Positions 24,886 to 37,064 of a stretch of DNA of 64,000 nt are shown here, piece after piece (position 1 is the stretch's first letter; the number at the start of each line of letters is the position of its first letter). Below the pieces are notes generated by a model that was not told the DNA's origin, made no database searches, and worked only from the letters and a program-made list of their open reading frames with translations. Position numbers and translations under genes: made by a program. This stretch comes from Odiellus spinosus (Eukaryota > Arthropoda > Arachnida > Opiliones > Phalangiidae), in NCBI GenBank assembly GCA_963920705.1, contig OY987231.1, forward strand, positions 16,531,024 to 16,595,023. The letters run 5' to 3'.

Positions 24886-25376
24886 TTCCCCCGAAGAAAG
24901 TTCAACTCAATATTTTCCAATAAAATTTCAAATCACAAAAACAGTGACTTTTTAGCCCAAATTTCTTTGTATAACTTTGATTAAATTTTATATTTTTTAA
25001 ATATTTACAACATGTCAATGAATAATTCTAAACTTTATAATAATATTCGAGAATATATTTCCTTCCAGATTTCAAAGAAATATGCATTTAATATTCCATA
25101 GCCCTTCTTTTATGCGAATATGTGAGAACGATGCTCAAAAAAAATCTGTGTCCATCTTTCATCCCCATTCACTTTCCACAGCCGGGACTTTTCCCAGAAA
25201 ATGAAATGGGTTGAATTCTAACCCATCTCTCTCTCTCTCTCTTCGCTATCATTTTGCCTGAGCTGCTCCCGGTCGTCTTTCTAAATTTTTTTCATGTTTT
25301 TTCATTCGCCGACAAAACAGTAATCGATACTAACTGAATTTGTCTTCTCTAAGCCTTGTACCGCTAACTATAAAAG
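24886..25376. other. Non-coding stretch with (TC)n
   Basis: No gene seen. A (CT)n microsatellite of about 16 bp lies at 25228-25243. Confidence 0.5.
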
Positions 25377-25383
25377 GGTGAAT

Positions 25384-25708
25384 CATGGATGTATAAAGAA
25401 CTAACGTTCATGGATATTGCACTCCGAGAAAAACGCGTAAACAGAATTTACGATGTTCACTGGCGCCATCTAGTAACGATGTTTGTCGTTACATTACGTC
25501 ACACTTGAAATTGAAAAACTGCAGAACGTGCAGACGACAATTTGTAAAACAGGAAATTCGTATCGCAAAAATTTCCCAAAAAGTGCCCCACTTCCGCCGT
25601 CGCTAGCGGACGAAATTGTCCGAACTCGCGATCTACTGAAAATGCCTTACAGAAGGTACGAGTGTAATATCCATGAACGTTAGTTCTTTATACATCCATG
25701 CCTCCATG
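25384..25708 (+). mobile_element. Family E MITE, 39 bp TIRs, GGTGAAT duplication
   Basis: CATGGATGTATAAAGAACTA at the left is matched by its inverse at the right (ending 25700) over about 39 bp with almost no mismatch. The right side has an extra CCTCCATG before the flank. With that included, the flanks are GGTGAAT at 25377-25383 and 25709-25715, an exact 7 bp duplication. The interior is about 240 bp, relatively CG-rich and non-coding. The termini begin CATGGAT, as in the element at 61489. Confidence 0.82.
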
Positions 25709-25715
25709 GGTGAAT

Positions 25716-26756
25716 AGTAGGATTGAGGAATGAACTACGCGTTTTATTACAAAAAGGTCCAAAGACGCAGTAGATTATCCACGCTTCTTTTGAAGGGACA
25801 GTGAAACAACCTATCAAACAAGGAATAGCTCTTTTCCATTGGGCTACTTAGGGAATGCTCCGAAAATCAGTTTGTGTCTTATTGGGTTAGTAGTAGAGGA
25901 GTAGTTAAGGTCTAGAGAAAACCTTTCTTAAAACACATACATAGTTTTCGATAAAGGGGCAAAAGAAAGTTTCACCCCTCTTTCCCAGCTTCACTTCCAT
26001 TGCAGGAGCTTGTAAACTCAGTTCAGAACAAATCAGCTACAAAACTGAACTGCTAACCTTTCTCTCTGCTTCAGTTTGCGCTCATAAGTGGTTTGGAACA
26101 CAGGGGAATGGCATTTACCCCTATGTATAGCAGCTATGCCTATAGATAGCTCAAAAGCTGTATTTTACAATCATCTTTATACCAAAATCATCCGTAAGAG
26201 TGTTATTAACCAGAATAACAGATAATATAATAATAAGTTATCAACAATAATTAAATAAAAACCTACTTTATTCAGGCTTGTCGATTCTAGACCCTGGTAG
26301 AGTATCCAATGTGGCTACGGAATCCTTTGAAAAATGTAGATATACGTATTCAAGTCTCTTGATTATTTTATCCGGTACGTGTCAAATCTGTTCAGCTGCC
26401 ACAACTCTTAGTTCCATTTCAAACACTTAACTAATTTCCTTTTTGATTTTAGATTCGGATAAAAATAACTGCACAGTTTAACTGTAGTTCTTTTAACTTC
26501 TTTACGTGTGATGTTACTACTATTTAAATATCAATAATTATTAAGCCTTTGCTTCGCTTGCCTTGTTCCTAGCTTGGGTTATGCCTGCCTTCTTTATTAA
26601 TCCGAGTTTTGGTAAGGGACCACCGACATCACGCTGGCATGATGGCATCAGTTTACGTTTTATACTTTTAAAACTCTTCTTTCTGTACTACTAAATAAAA
26701 CTATTTACCTTAAAAATGCAAATTGTATAATCGCGACATGAACAAACCCAACGCAA
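25716..26756. other. Non-coding stretch
   Basis: Nothing gene-like is seen on either strand. Confidence 0.45.
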
Positions 26757-26940
26757 TGTCACTCGTCGTCTGTTCCACAAGTGAAGTAACAGGGCTGATA
26801 ATAAGAGTTTACTTTGGACATGTGTTATTAGTTTATTACAAATACGAGGAGCCTTCTATCTCTCGTCGTCTGCTACAAGGAAAGTAACAAGGCTGATAAT
26901 ATTAGATTACTTTTGGGCTCGTATTATTTTAATGTTACGG
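26757..26940 (+). repeat. Imperfect ~99 bp direct duplication
   Basis: CTCGTCGTCTGTTCCACAAG at about 26763 and CTCGTCGTCTGCTACAAGGA at about 26862 start two similar blocks. Both continue with AAGTAACA.GGCTGATAATA and a TTACTTT word. The copies differ by substitutions and small indels. It could be a two-unit tandem repeat or an old foldback element. Confidence 0.65.
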
Positions 26941-27934
26941 TGTTATCTTGTTGGCACCATTCTTCTAACTATATTTATAAATTGCAATAACGGTGCAACA
27001 GACTTATAAATAGTAAACATATTTTAGAAAGCCTTGGGTCCTCCGACCTATACCTTATATTACTTTTTTTGGGGAAACCCATTTCAAGAACTAAAAAATT
27101 TTTTTTAGTAGTCATAGAGCACCTGGTTCAATCTATTTACAAATCGCCCAAAAATCTTGGTCCCAATTATTTCGTACAATCTAAAAATACACGTTAGCTA
27201 TAAGTATTGAACTTTCTGCAGTCTCATCCCTCTTAGCTTACCTAAGGGATATGGTTATTCCGGAAACCTTTCTGTATTGGGTTACATTAGGAAGATTTGT
27301 AGTTCCATGTATAGGAAAAGATCATTCTGGTCTTTCCCCATATACCTCCTGGTTTATGCCTTATTTGTAAGACGTAACACTCAATGGACCGCACAGGGTT
27401 CCCATATTTTTTATATTTTTTGCCAGCCTTCTCCTCGGGGGGAAACGATTTTATATCAAGAGACGCTTAGTACAGAATGATATTATCTCGAGGGCAGGGT
27501 TTTCTTTTTCTTTTCGGGGTTTATAAGATGCTGGAAGATTTCTCGTACATCGGGAGCGTCCCCAAAAACCGTTTTGTCAAATTTTCCAAACAAGAGCCAA
27601 GATTTTTTTTGTTTTGTTTTTTTATCTATCTCTTTGGGCAGGCTTCTCGTTGGGTTTTTCAGTACGGGGCTATTTTCTAACTATCATGTTTTATTTATAA
27701 GTCGGAGATCTTTTGGCGGACGAAAGGATTATTAGGAAGGAAGAGGGGTATAATGTAAGCGAAGAAGGTCTTTGTATTTATTTAAAATAACCTCCGAATA
27801 GCCGCGTTGTATATATTTAAAGATTAAGCCACGAATCGGAATATTACAAGGTTAGCAGCGAGGGAGAGATAACATTTTCAGCGAGATGAAGGGTTACACA
27901 ATACACGCGAACTTAGAGGAAGTAATAATAAAAT
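26941..27934. other. Non-coding stretch
   Basis: No supportable gene. Two overlapping frames of 67 codons (27277-27680) read as aromatic-rich chance translations. Confidence 0.4.
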
Positions 27935-28096
27935 CTGGCGTTCACAAGCGTCCTCTAACAGCAAACAGTGGTAAAAGGGGTAAGTAACAAAATCAAGCGC
28001 ATCTACATATTCTTAATTCAAAGTAGCCACGTAAAAGGTTTTGATAGTTACTACTTTTGCCACTGTTTGTCGTTAGAGGACGATTATGAACGTCAG
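27935..28096 (+). mobile_element. Family C foldback element, copy 1
   Basis: CTGGCGTTCACAAGCGTCCT..AACAGTGGTAAAAG at the left is inverted as CTTTTGCCACTGTTT..AGGACG..TGAACGTCAG at the right, giving arms of about 55 bp around a loop of about 50 bp. On the right, similarity to the copy near 44610 continues past the arm (about 28097-28160, ending near TTGTTAATAG), so the true element may be longer than marked. No target duplication could be defined. Another fragment lies at 56261. Confidence 0.7.
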
Positions 28097-28160
28097 ATTT
28101 CGTTTTTCATATTTATTCATATTTATCTATTAAGATCTGGTCTCCATTGTTAATAGTCCG

Positions 28161-31100
28161 AGCATTAACTGTGCGATAAAGCGATCGATCTAGAAAAGTC
28201 TTCGTCGTTTAATTATATACATATAACTACCATAGTCTAATTCTAGATGTTCAATGACAATAAACCTTTATTCCGTTTTGTTATAAATCCGGGTTAATCT
28301 AGAATTATATTCAATATTCATAAGCAAAATATGAGGCGCGAAGAAAGTGCGTCGATTCACTTGGTCATGATTGATCTTTATAATAATAAGATTACCCTTC
28401 AGAATGGTTTATAGCCTAATTATAAGGAACGAATGGCGTCAAGAGAGACGGATGACGACACAAAAAGTGGAAACGCCTCCCTTCCCCCGCTTAAGCGCAC
28501 TTTCTCTATATCTATATATATCGAACGAGAGACAGGGGGTCCGTACATCGCGCCAATAAAGTATACAACGCCCTGTATGATCTTAATAAAAACTAGTCGA
28601 AAATTTCGGTACTTCGCGAGCTAGGTAACCGGGTCTTCTTTAACCAAATATTTGAACGATAATACGAGAGAGACTGGTTATTTGCGTACTGAAACCTCTT
28701 CCAGATTATTATTGTAAGACCGTAGAGGAAAGGCCGGAAAATCACCGAATCCGTTCTCGGGGATTTCGGTAGAAGGGTTTTTAAATATTCACGAATAAGA
28801 AGAGAGCGTGTGGTATATATAGCCGGACTTCTCGGAAGCTGACGGAACTCATCCTTTCTGATCAGCCTAGACAGGGCTGATCCGAGCTGGAGAGAGAGTA
28901 TTTTGATTCTACAAAGTATTTGCGGGCAAAAAAAAAGCGATCGATAGGGGTGGGTGGGTCGAATTCGCTCCGCAACGCGACGAAGGGAAGAATCTCGAAC
29001 GATCACGACTTCCCTAAAGCCTCCCCAACGATTTCTTCTTTTTCTCCGCCGCTTTTCTTCACGGAGATAGGACACACTACCTCTAGAACGTTCAACATAC
29101 TTCAGTTAATGCTTAGAAAGCTACGGTGGTAAGACTTGCATGATGACTAGACTTCCAGCTCTTCGAAACCTTTCTCCTTCCCGCAATATCGCTTCAATGA
29201 CTGAAACCAGTCGATCAAGAGTGCGAGGAAAGCGAAGGAAAAGGATGAAGGAAAAAAAAGGTCTTCATCGCGTGTAGGGACTCGATATAGAATCCGCTTT
29301 TAAGCTTGTCAGCATTTTAATGAGACAAGAAAAAGAGTCGCTTCTGTTCCGAGTTTTAGAGTATCGGCGAACGTGTAAATAGGGAAGCGTCGTGTTTTTA
29401 CACGAGTTAACATAAGTTTCTTTTTTCCCCTTCTTTTACGTATGCTAGGTGTTCTTTTTTTTAAAGAGTCATTAAATTGAAGTTTGTTTAAAAAGGGGGC
29501 CTCCGTATCCTGGTGGGAAACGATGGTACTAAATTGATAGCCTGTATTTAAATGTAAATTAATGTAATTGATTTTTTTAAATATGGATACATAAATTTTT
29601 GCGTAGTATGAAATCGCAAATTATACCAACAAAAAAAATAAAATGGGCATGGTTTCAAGCCTTATCTACATGAGTGACTTCATTTTAGCTCTGAGATATC
29701 AATTTGGGGTAAAAATTGCTTAGAAACAATCAACTATCTTAAAATAACCGAGCGAAAACAACACATATTTTCTAAGAAAAAAATATTAAAATAATAAAAA
29801 AAAAAAATATCAAAATAAAACGGGCTTACCTGTTCAAGCGAGTAGAGTATCTTTCTCCAATCAAAATCTAAAACTTTATCTTCAATATTGGTTTTAAACT
29901 TGGTGTCAGGTGTTGAGGTGTTTAGTCACCCGCATGACAGCCTATATTTCAAACCTGCGTGAATTTTAAAAAATTATCAAGTAACGAAATCTCAATAATT
30001 ATGTTAGAAGAAAAGGAAGATATTTTGTTAGTTAAGGAAGAGGATAGTCGGTTAACCAAGATTTATTCGATATTACAAAGGTTTTTGTTTTTAACAAATA
30101 AGATTATCTAATTGGGGAAGATGAACAAATTCCTGAAACTAACATCTAAATCCCTACGTATAATATATAAATACATATAACACGCGTTAAAAACACATGT
30201 ATATATTTATGTTTTTGCTATATTTAATAAATTTCAATTTTTGTTAAACATTTTCTTTTTTACTTTCAGTCAAAGAGCTCTCTACCAAATATATTCATTC
30301 TCTTAATAATTGGTTAAGAAGAAATCTATTTAAATTCTATTTTTCTTATTTCATTTTTAATACTTTTTGCTTTGCTTTTATGACATAGGAGAAAATTCTT
30401 TCAAATTTCATCAGGTTTCAAAAGTTTAATTTATTTTTTTATTTTTTCATAATTTCTTAGTTTTGGTTTTTGGAATATTAAATTCCGTAGATTTAATTTC
30501 CAAAGTTTAAAAAAAGCTAAAGAGACCGATGACAAAACGATCGAGATATTTTGGTTTTTGGTTTTTTTGTTTGGTTGAAAATTTTATTTATTTAAACTGT
30601 TATAGCTAGAGCGAATTATTTTTTATTATTATTATTTATTCATTATTTAAATTTTTCCCAATATTCTATGTTAAGAGTTAATAATGGAAAATGAATTTTA
30701 GATTTCCATTTTCAAATACAAACTCTATTACGTTTTATTTTTAAATTTTAATTCGGTTAAAATTCATTTTTAGTTTTCGATCGTGCTCTAGTGGCTTAAT
30801 CGAATTTTCTACCTATTTTAAATTCACCGATATCTACCGTCAAAAGGTCTCGACATTTATTTGATCTATTTTTTCTTTATCTAGATTCATTCCGTTATTA
30901 TATATACACGTATATTATCTTCAGATTAATGTTTTTTATAACCAATAATATCGGTTGCTTTTGATATGTCTGAACGAGTGACCGATTTGATTCTAAATTA
31001 CGAGAAAAAACGCTCGAGAAATTTTTTTAATCTCCTACAATCGAATTAACGTTTGTAGTTTTACTAGTACAGACATTGAAATCTAACTCTTCCTTAATGG

Positions 31101-31482
31101 TTAATCCCTGTTGGTCAAATGACGTAGCATTTGGCAGTGGTTAGTTTCTATTTTATATTTATATATTATATTATAATTTTATTTACTTTCCTTAAAAGAG
31201 GGCGCGCTTTTTGTATTATAACATTCATAGCACCATCTTTTTTGAAGAACTCGAATTCTAACGTTTTAAGTGAAGGCCCAAATTCTATCGCGTTTCGTGA
31301 TCTCCCGGGATCACGGCCTTTATCGTTGTTACGGGTTTTAGAAAGTCTATACGTTAATTTAGTTAATTAATATATTAATAAATGATTTGCTAATGAAAGT
31401 GTCCTGATAATAAATTTGATTTTAAAATTGGCCTAATTTTTGTACAGACCTTTCCACCCATTAACGACAATTTTAACGTTTC
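28161..31482. other. Non-coding stretch 3' of the innexin cluster
   Basis: The longest frame is 160 codons on the minus strand (28593-29075). It is Arg/Ser-rich with no recognisable domain, and I treat it as chance. From about 29400 the sequence is very AT-rich with long T and A runs. A 7 bp palindromic pair CGTGATC..GATCACG lies at about 31293-31312. Confidence 0.4.
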
Positions 31483-31536
31483 ACTTAAAGACCAGATGCT
31501 TTACTAATACTACGAAAAGGTTTCTGGTCTTTAAGT
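31483..31536. other. 14 bp perfect hairpin downstream of innexin 1
   Basis: ACTTAAAGACCAGA (31483-31496) is followed after 26 nt by its exact reverse complement TCTGGTCTTTAAGT (31523-31536). It lies about 440 nt beyond the stop codon of the first innexin, possibly in its 3' UTR. The stem is short for an animal microRNA precursor and the function is unknown. Confidence 0.6.
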
Positions 31537-31972
31537 AGAATTCGAGAATGTTAATTTTTTTACGTAAAAACAGGATAAACTTACATTAAACACTGGACTA
31601 CATTCGCAACACACCAACAGCTATATCTTCTATATATATATATATAGACGTCTACTTGACGAAAACAGGCACGAATCGGTCAGATTAAGCTAAAGTGTGA
31701 AATTTAAAATTTTCTTAAACACTACGATTAAACATTTTTTGTTTTTATCTTCTTTAAACGCGCCTAAATGTATATTACAAGGAACTAATTCTAAAACTCT
31801 CTTGTCGCGCCGTATTAAAACACATTATTTACAAGCCTATATACGTACCCTAAACAAAAGTCGGCAACCTACGCGCGTCTCGAGATTGTTTTCAATACCT
31901 TCGAGTTTGAAAATGTTGGTGTTTTAGGAGAGGATCGCGAGGGGAGGGAGAAGGAACGGGGTTGGGGTGCCA

Positions 31973-33376
31973 TCACGAACACTTGTCCCAGAACTCGTCG
32001 TGCGACGACCTCTTGGGGTGTTGAAGGGTGTGAGCGTGCGCCCCGTAGTGAGGAACGTGACAAGGACACGCGGAATGCCAGGAATTGGAAGGCCCCGTAG
32101 AGGTACCGGCCACGGGCGCTTCGGTGTCGCTACCGTTGGCTGCGTCTTCTTGAGCTTTCATCTGGCCAGCGTAGTATTCCCACATGCGACCCAGGATCAG
32201 GGCGGCGATGTTGCTGCCGTGATTGTGCTCGATCAGGCGCAAAACGAACGCCCCGTCCCATCCCAGATAGGTTAGGGAGATTTTTCGAGACACGCGGGGA
32301 AGTTCGCCGGAGGAGACCAGCTTGGTTCGCCAGAGAGTCAGCCGGACGAAGGCTAAGCGATTCCAAGGGAAGCTGCGCCAAGCCCAAGCAGCCATGCTGA
32401 AAGCGTTGAGAGGCAACATGACGGCCAGGTAGAACCAAACGGCGGAGAAGACCTTTTCGTTGAAGACGTTGATGGGTAAGACGCAGCGGCAGATATTAGT
32501 TCGCAAGCCACCCTGATTGGCCGCCCTTACTTTGCACAGAGTCTGCAAAGGGAAACGGGGCGAGTTCCACCATTCACCCTCGGTAGCCAATCGGCGCAAC
32601 AACTCGAACCCGTGCCTGATGAAACCTCTTCCCATGAACATGGTCAGCATCAGGAATTGGATGCCGACGTTCAAGACGTACAAGCCTTTAACGACTAAGT
32701 AAAGAATGCATAGATAACGACTGGGACCGGGGGCGCAGCGGCACATTAAGGGAATGCGGCAGGAAGGGTCGTCGCAACAACCGGCGGTATTTCCCGACAC
32801 CAACGAATGGAATTGGTCGACGAACTCGCTTAAGAGAGCTTCTCTCTGCTGACAACCGGGAGGTAACGCCGCGATATCCGAGGCCCGTTTTAACAGTTTT
32901 CGGAGCTTGACGCCGGCATTGTGGGCGCAGGCTCCCCACAGCACGAACGGGAGATGGAAGCAAAATCCCTGAACTAACAGAATCAGGGGAGCCCACTGGT
33001 AATACCCGACCGTAATTCGACGAATCCGATTAGGTCCGATGGCCGCCACCACTAAGCCACCGTAGTCCAAATCATCGGCCATGATCGGGTTCTGCAAATT
33101 GTCCAGCTCGTCTTCGGCGTCTCCTTCTTCGGATACAATGTAGTAAGTGGAGGACGTCCAACAGAAACTGTTGACGTAACGCGCTTGAGCCTCGGTAAAG
33201 TACGTCGGCGTAAAACACTCGATCGGTTCTCCGATATACTGCTTGGTGAATATAGGTAGGGCTAAAAAGAGGAAGACTATCATGGTATACTTGCGATTCA
33301 GTTTGTCGATGCCGTCGTCGATTGGCACGTGGATCCCGCCGATAAGATCGTGGAATCGGAAGAGAAACGAGGACAT
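31973..33376 (-). CDS. Innexin (gap-junction channel protein), paralogue 1
   Basis: A 467 aa protein predicted to form plasma-membrane gap-junction channels or hemichannels. Layout from the sequence: cytoplasmic N-terminus (DDGIDKLNRKYT, about 20-31), TM1 about 29-45, first extracellular loop with Cys54 and Cys72, YYQW at 125-128, TM2 about 129-149, cytoplasmic loop with a Cys cluster (C200, C201, C206, C212, C214), TM3 about 223-246, second extracellular loop with Cys281 and Cys298 (extra Cys296), CVLPINVFNEK at 298-308, TM4 about 311-331, then a long tail with LGWDGAFVLRLIEHNHG (371-387) and WHSACPCHVPHYG. The ATG at 33376 is the first in frame; the frame remains open upstream to a stop at 33491-33493 without an ATG. 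The coding region is uninterrupted, slightly longer than typical innexins. The GC content is much higher than the flanks. Family call is very sure; orthology is not. Confidence 0.97.
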   Translation of the reverse strand: MSSFLFRFHDLIGGIHVPIDDGIDKLNRKYTMIVFLFLALPIFTKQYIGEPIECFTPTYFTEAQARYVNSFCWTSSTYYIVSEEGDAEDELDNLQNPIMADDLDYGGLVVAAIGPNRIRRITVGYYQWAPLILLVQGFCFHLPFVLWGACAHNAGVKLRKLLKRASDIAALPPGCQQREALLSEFVDQFHSLVSGNTAGCCDDPSCRIPLMCRCAPGPSRYLCILYLVVKGLYVLNVGIQFLMLTMFMGRGFIRHGFELLRRLATEGEWWNSPRFPLQTLCKVRAANQGGLRTNICRCVLPINVFNEKVFSAVWFYLAVMLPLNAFSMAAWAWRSFPWNRLAFVRLTLWRTKLVSSGELPRVSRKISLTYLGWDGAFVLRLIEHNHGSNIAALILGRMWEYYAGQMKAQEDAANGSDTEAPVAGTSTGPSNSWHSACPCHVPHYGAHAHTLQHPKRSSHDEFWDKCS

Positions 33377-33645
33377 GTCTTTGCTTTTTCCCTGGCGAGA
33401 CTTCGCCACGGACTTGACGCAAGTTGAGCGAGACACGGTGTCGGCTGGACGAAACGAAAGAGTGACGGAATCAACCGGAAAGGCGCGGCGTCAAACAGGC
33501 TGATAGTAGTACCAGCCCGAAGACGATCGTCAAAGCTCACCCCAAAGAACCCACGCGGACGAAAGTTAAAAACTTGTTCGTAGCTCGCCGATTGGATCTC
33601 GTTATCTAGATGACTCGCTGCGTTCAGTACGTTTTCCACGACCAT
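33298..33645 (-). other. Upstream ORF overlapping the innexin 1 start
   Basis: An ATG in strong context (AGCGATGG) starts a 115-codon frame (MVVENVLNAAS..) that ends 79 nt inside the innexin CDS, in another frame. The distance from this ATG to the innexin ATG is 269 nt (2 modulo 3). The other two innexins have an equivalent ATG at the same phase. The peptide has no recognisable domain. It is more likely a translational control element than a protein gene, but an unseen intron could change this. Confidence 0.55.
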
Positions 33646-33664
33646 CGCTGGGATGGACCACACA

Positions 33665-33667
33665 CCT
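33665..33667 (-). promoter_or_regulatory. Predicted 3' splice site, innexin 1 5' UTR
   Basis: On the minus strand CGTTTTGCAG is followed by GTGTGTGGTCCATCCCAGCG and then the upstream ATG, exactly 20 nt from the splice junction. The same arrangement occurs before the other two innexins. It is either a cis-intron acceptor or a spliced-leader addition site; the partner exon is not identified. Confidence 0.65.
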
Positions 33668-36600
33668 GCAAAACGGAAACGAGAATGTTACAAATATCGC
33701 TAGCGCAAATCCAAATGAGAGATTTACTTAATAGATGCCCGCCCTTTCGCTTAGTAAAACTGCCTCAGTTCTAAGTAGTAAATTAAGTTGGACTGGTTAC
33801 CTTTGCAACTAAATCAATATTACAATATAGCCTCCTTTAATATAAACAAGGTTTATTACCGAAGAAAGGAGGTTATTCAATATTTAGCATATAGCGTTTG
33901 ACGACTTCTAAAGTGTCCATCTATAGTATCATTCGTTCATGGTACCACTGAGACAATTTTAAAGGCCAAAAGGACGTATTACATCGGTATAGGTAAATCT
34001 TTCGAAGCGATACCTACAACCATGTCCTCCGCGAGAAACCTAGTTCTTACCAACAACTCTTCTCTCTCCCAACAAGAAAAAAGATAAAAACTAACGGGAC
34101 AAAAAAAAAAGGGCCAAAAAAAGAGATGTTGGAAACTTCCATTTTATCCCCAAGTAGGTCATGGAAGAATATTTTACGTCCCTCGATCCCTAGGGAGGGT
34201 GCGAAAGAATTCGACCCCTCCCTCGAGAGGCGACCGGAGAGGGAAGCTATTGGATAAGGAAGGGGAAGAGGGTTATTCCCGCAAAGTGGACGTTCGTTCA
34301 GTTAACCCAAAAAATTCGAGAAACATTCTTCCTTTTTTTCAGGATCTCAACGTCAAAACCCCTTCAAGACTCACAAAGGGCTAGTTGCGTAATTTTAAGG
34401 TCGTAAATACAAGATAATTAATATTTATTATAGTAAAAAATTCCAAGAATCCTAAACGCAAACCACTTTTAAAGTAAATCTAAAGCAGTACCGGTATACC
34501 GTTTGGAAGTTGACTATTCTTAAAAAAATTTAAAGATCTAGATTTCTTAAAATTTCATTAGTTCCACCCAGAATTGGATGTTTTACATTTTTAGCATTGG
34601 TATTTGATTACGAATACATACTTTAAACCTGTTTTAAAATAATTATTTTTGACTGATCGGAAAACATTGTGCAACTCTAATTCTTTAACCCATTCCTGGC
34701 GGGGACAGCGAATTCGAACCAAATAGAACCCAAGCCAACGGCACGATTTTGACAAGAAACCGTCCTATCCTCGAAAGTGGGTCAATTCCCAAACGCGCGA
34801 CACCTCAAATATTAATTACGCCCCGTTTAAGCTCGCTCGTAAACCAATTAAGGGATATTTCCCCTTTACAAAACGCGAATGAAAGAGGTAATCGGGTATT
34901 ACAATCGTCTCACCTATATATTACGGAGTATCCTTCGCGCTTATACGAATGGAACCTGAAACGGAAGTGTTCTTTTAAGTTCGATCGCGCGTGAATAAGG
35001 AGATTGCGGTTATTTCGAGGGTAGCGAAGCTAAACGGATTAGCCTTCTCGCGCTTATTTCCGCGGTTAGATTAGGTTAGAGTTTAGCGACCGACGCCTCG
35101 TGTCGAAAAGAAAGGCGAAGAAACTTTTGTAAGAAACCATAGTTTGCGGTCTACCACGATGCTTTTAAAATCTCTAGTCGGGTTTCCTTTCGGCAGAGGC
35201 GTTGCAACCCAGTAACCTTTTGACTGAAGCCAAAAGAAACATTTCCTTACACCGACGATTTAAAAATGGAAAGTAATCTTCATTTTTGAGGTCAATCAGA
35301 CGCGTTCTCTGATAACCGTCATAAATATGGTTTAACTTAATATCTAACCTATATATGAAGTAAGTTTAAAATCAAAACCAAAATGACGTTCTAATTTAAC
35401 GGACTCGATGTTAAAAGAGTACTTGAAGTAATTACTAAAACGCGTTTTATGTTTATATCTACGACTACGTTTATGACATCATCATATCACTTTAATCTTT
35501 CTAAAATCCTAGATTTCCTTTAGAGATTCGTTAAAAAGATACGAAGTTATGCGGGGAAGTATATAGGGAGTAAATCCGTGCCTAATGTTCGTTACGATAA
35601 GGGAAACGGGTGGTCAAACACCGCGTTATTTTTTTTTAAAAGACCAGTTAGGCGAATTTATGGTTATCGAATTTACGATTAATGATCGAGGCGTAAAAAC
35701 AATTATTGAAATGTCCACGGAAATTTATGTAGGATCCCCGTAGAAAAACGAGAAGAAAATGGTAGGGATGGTTGGCCAGCGCATTGGCGCCAACTCCGAA
35801 ATGGGTTGGAGCGAGGCAAAAGAAGGGGGGAGTCTGTATTCTCGGCCTTCTTTTGGCAGTTACGCGTGCCCGAAAACTTCTTTCCGTTCTCTTTGGACCC
35901 CCTTCCTCCTTACTCCTCCATCGCCGCATTTGCTCTTCCGGAACAAGAGTTCCACCGAGAAATGCCATTGACTACAGCGCTAGCGGAGATGGCAGAAGCG
36001 TAGAAGAAGCGTCTAAAGCTATAGCTTCACATTTCCTTTCCCTGTTTTTGCGTTTTTAAAAGCGTTCCTCTCGCCTTATCCCTTTCTCACTCTCTCTCTT
36101 CCCTTCTTTGCCTAGTTTCATTTCTCTCCTCTCTCTTTCTCCGTTAGGCCTAACATAGCAATCCCTAGAGAAATACTATGGGAGTATTGGGAGCGGGCAT
36201 GGAAGGGTGCGGGTCTTTTTTTTCCCCGCGAAATGGAGAATAAGTCGGAGAAGGATAGGGAAGAGGTTACGAACGATCCGGGGGTACATCTTCGTATTCG
36301 CCTAGCTCCTTTATCCATCAATGTTGAGGAAGTATTCTATATTGTTTTTCAACCTATTACTTCTTCAATAGTTTCGGAGGTGTATGATCAAGAAGGATTT
36401 TATTTTCGGGAGATGCAGTAAGATCCGGTTTTCGTACCTTAAAATGGAACAACCTTTCCTCTACAGCCACGCCATGGTATAAACTACCATACTTAAGTCT
36501 CGGTCACAAAAATTGACAGAAATAGAAAATATTTTATCAAACTCATGCAATACCTTTCACTGCAAAAAAAAAAAAAAAAAACTCGCGGGCCACAGGTTTG

Positions 36601-37016
36601 AAATGTCCCTCTGTGGCGAGTGAAATTTTTACAGTAGAAGGCAGGGATACAATCAACTATCATTCAAGTAGATAATCAGATTAGATTCAGGGGAAGCCTA
36701 TTGTGATTTTTAAAGCACGTATTATTTAGAAATATTATCAAGAAAAATGTAAGGACAAAGACAAAACGGATCTCGCAACATTCCCGACTATAAATCGATC
36801 TCGCGGAGTTGAATTTTGTTCATAATTGCGTATTTATGTTTTAAGAATTCTGGTTTATTGTTACTGATAATACAAAATAAAATAGGCTTATTTTGTTTTA
36901 TTTCCCCCTTGTAATAATTAAATTTGGTCACCCAGTTTAAGAAAATCGGTAAAATAACTTGGTAATTTGTTTTAACCAAAGGTGCGTCCCTAAATACGTC
37001 CTTTTTAATATGAGTT

Positions 37017-37029
<13 letters not shown>
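33668..37029. other. Intergenic region between innexins 1 and 2
   Basis: No gene seen. Upstream exons and the promoter of innexin 1 should lie here but cannot be pinned down. It has GC-richer patches (34740-35130 and 35760-36000) with overlapping chance frames on both strands, and a short hairpin at about 36583-36621 (ACTCG..CCACAG against CTGTGGCGAGT). Confidence 0.4.

Positions 37030-37060
<31 letters not shown>
37030..37060. repeat. Poly-T tract (31 T)
   Basis: The longest homopolymer in the window, read as poly-A on the strand of the innexins. It lies about 1.3 kb beyond the innexin 2 stop codon. No polyadenylation signal lies directly before it on the minus strand, so it is probably a simple repeat and not a retroposed tail. 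Confidence 0.85.

Positions 37061-37064
<4 letters not shown>

Noticed and set aside
28593-29075. 160-codon open frame on the minus strand
   Set aside because: Arg/Ser-rich translation without recognisable domain, with shadow frames on the other strand; looks like chance.
31973-33436. Longer innexin 1 start at 33436 (and equivalents at 39835 and 43073)
   Set aside because: Those codons are GTG. Eukaryotic starts are normally ATG, and the first in-frame ATG fits the family N-terminus in all three genes. Kept only as a finding.
37030-37060. Poly-A (minus strand) as a retroposed tail of innexin 2
   Set aside because: 1.3 kb from the stop codon, no AATAAA directly before it, and no flanking duplication noticed.
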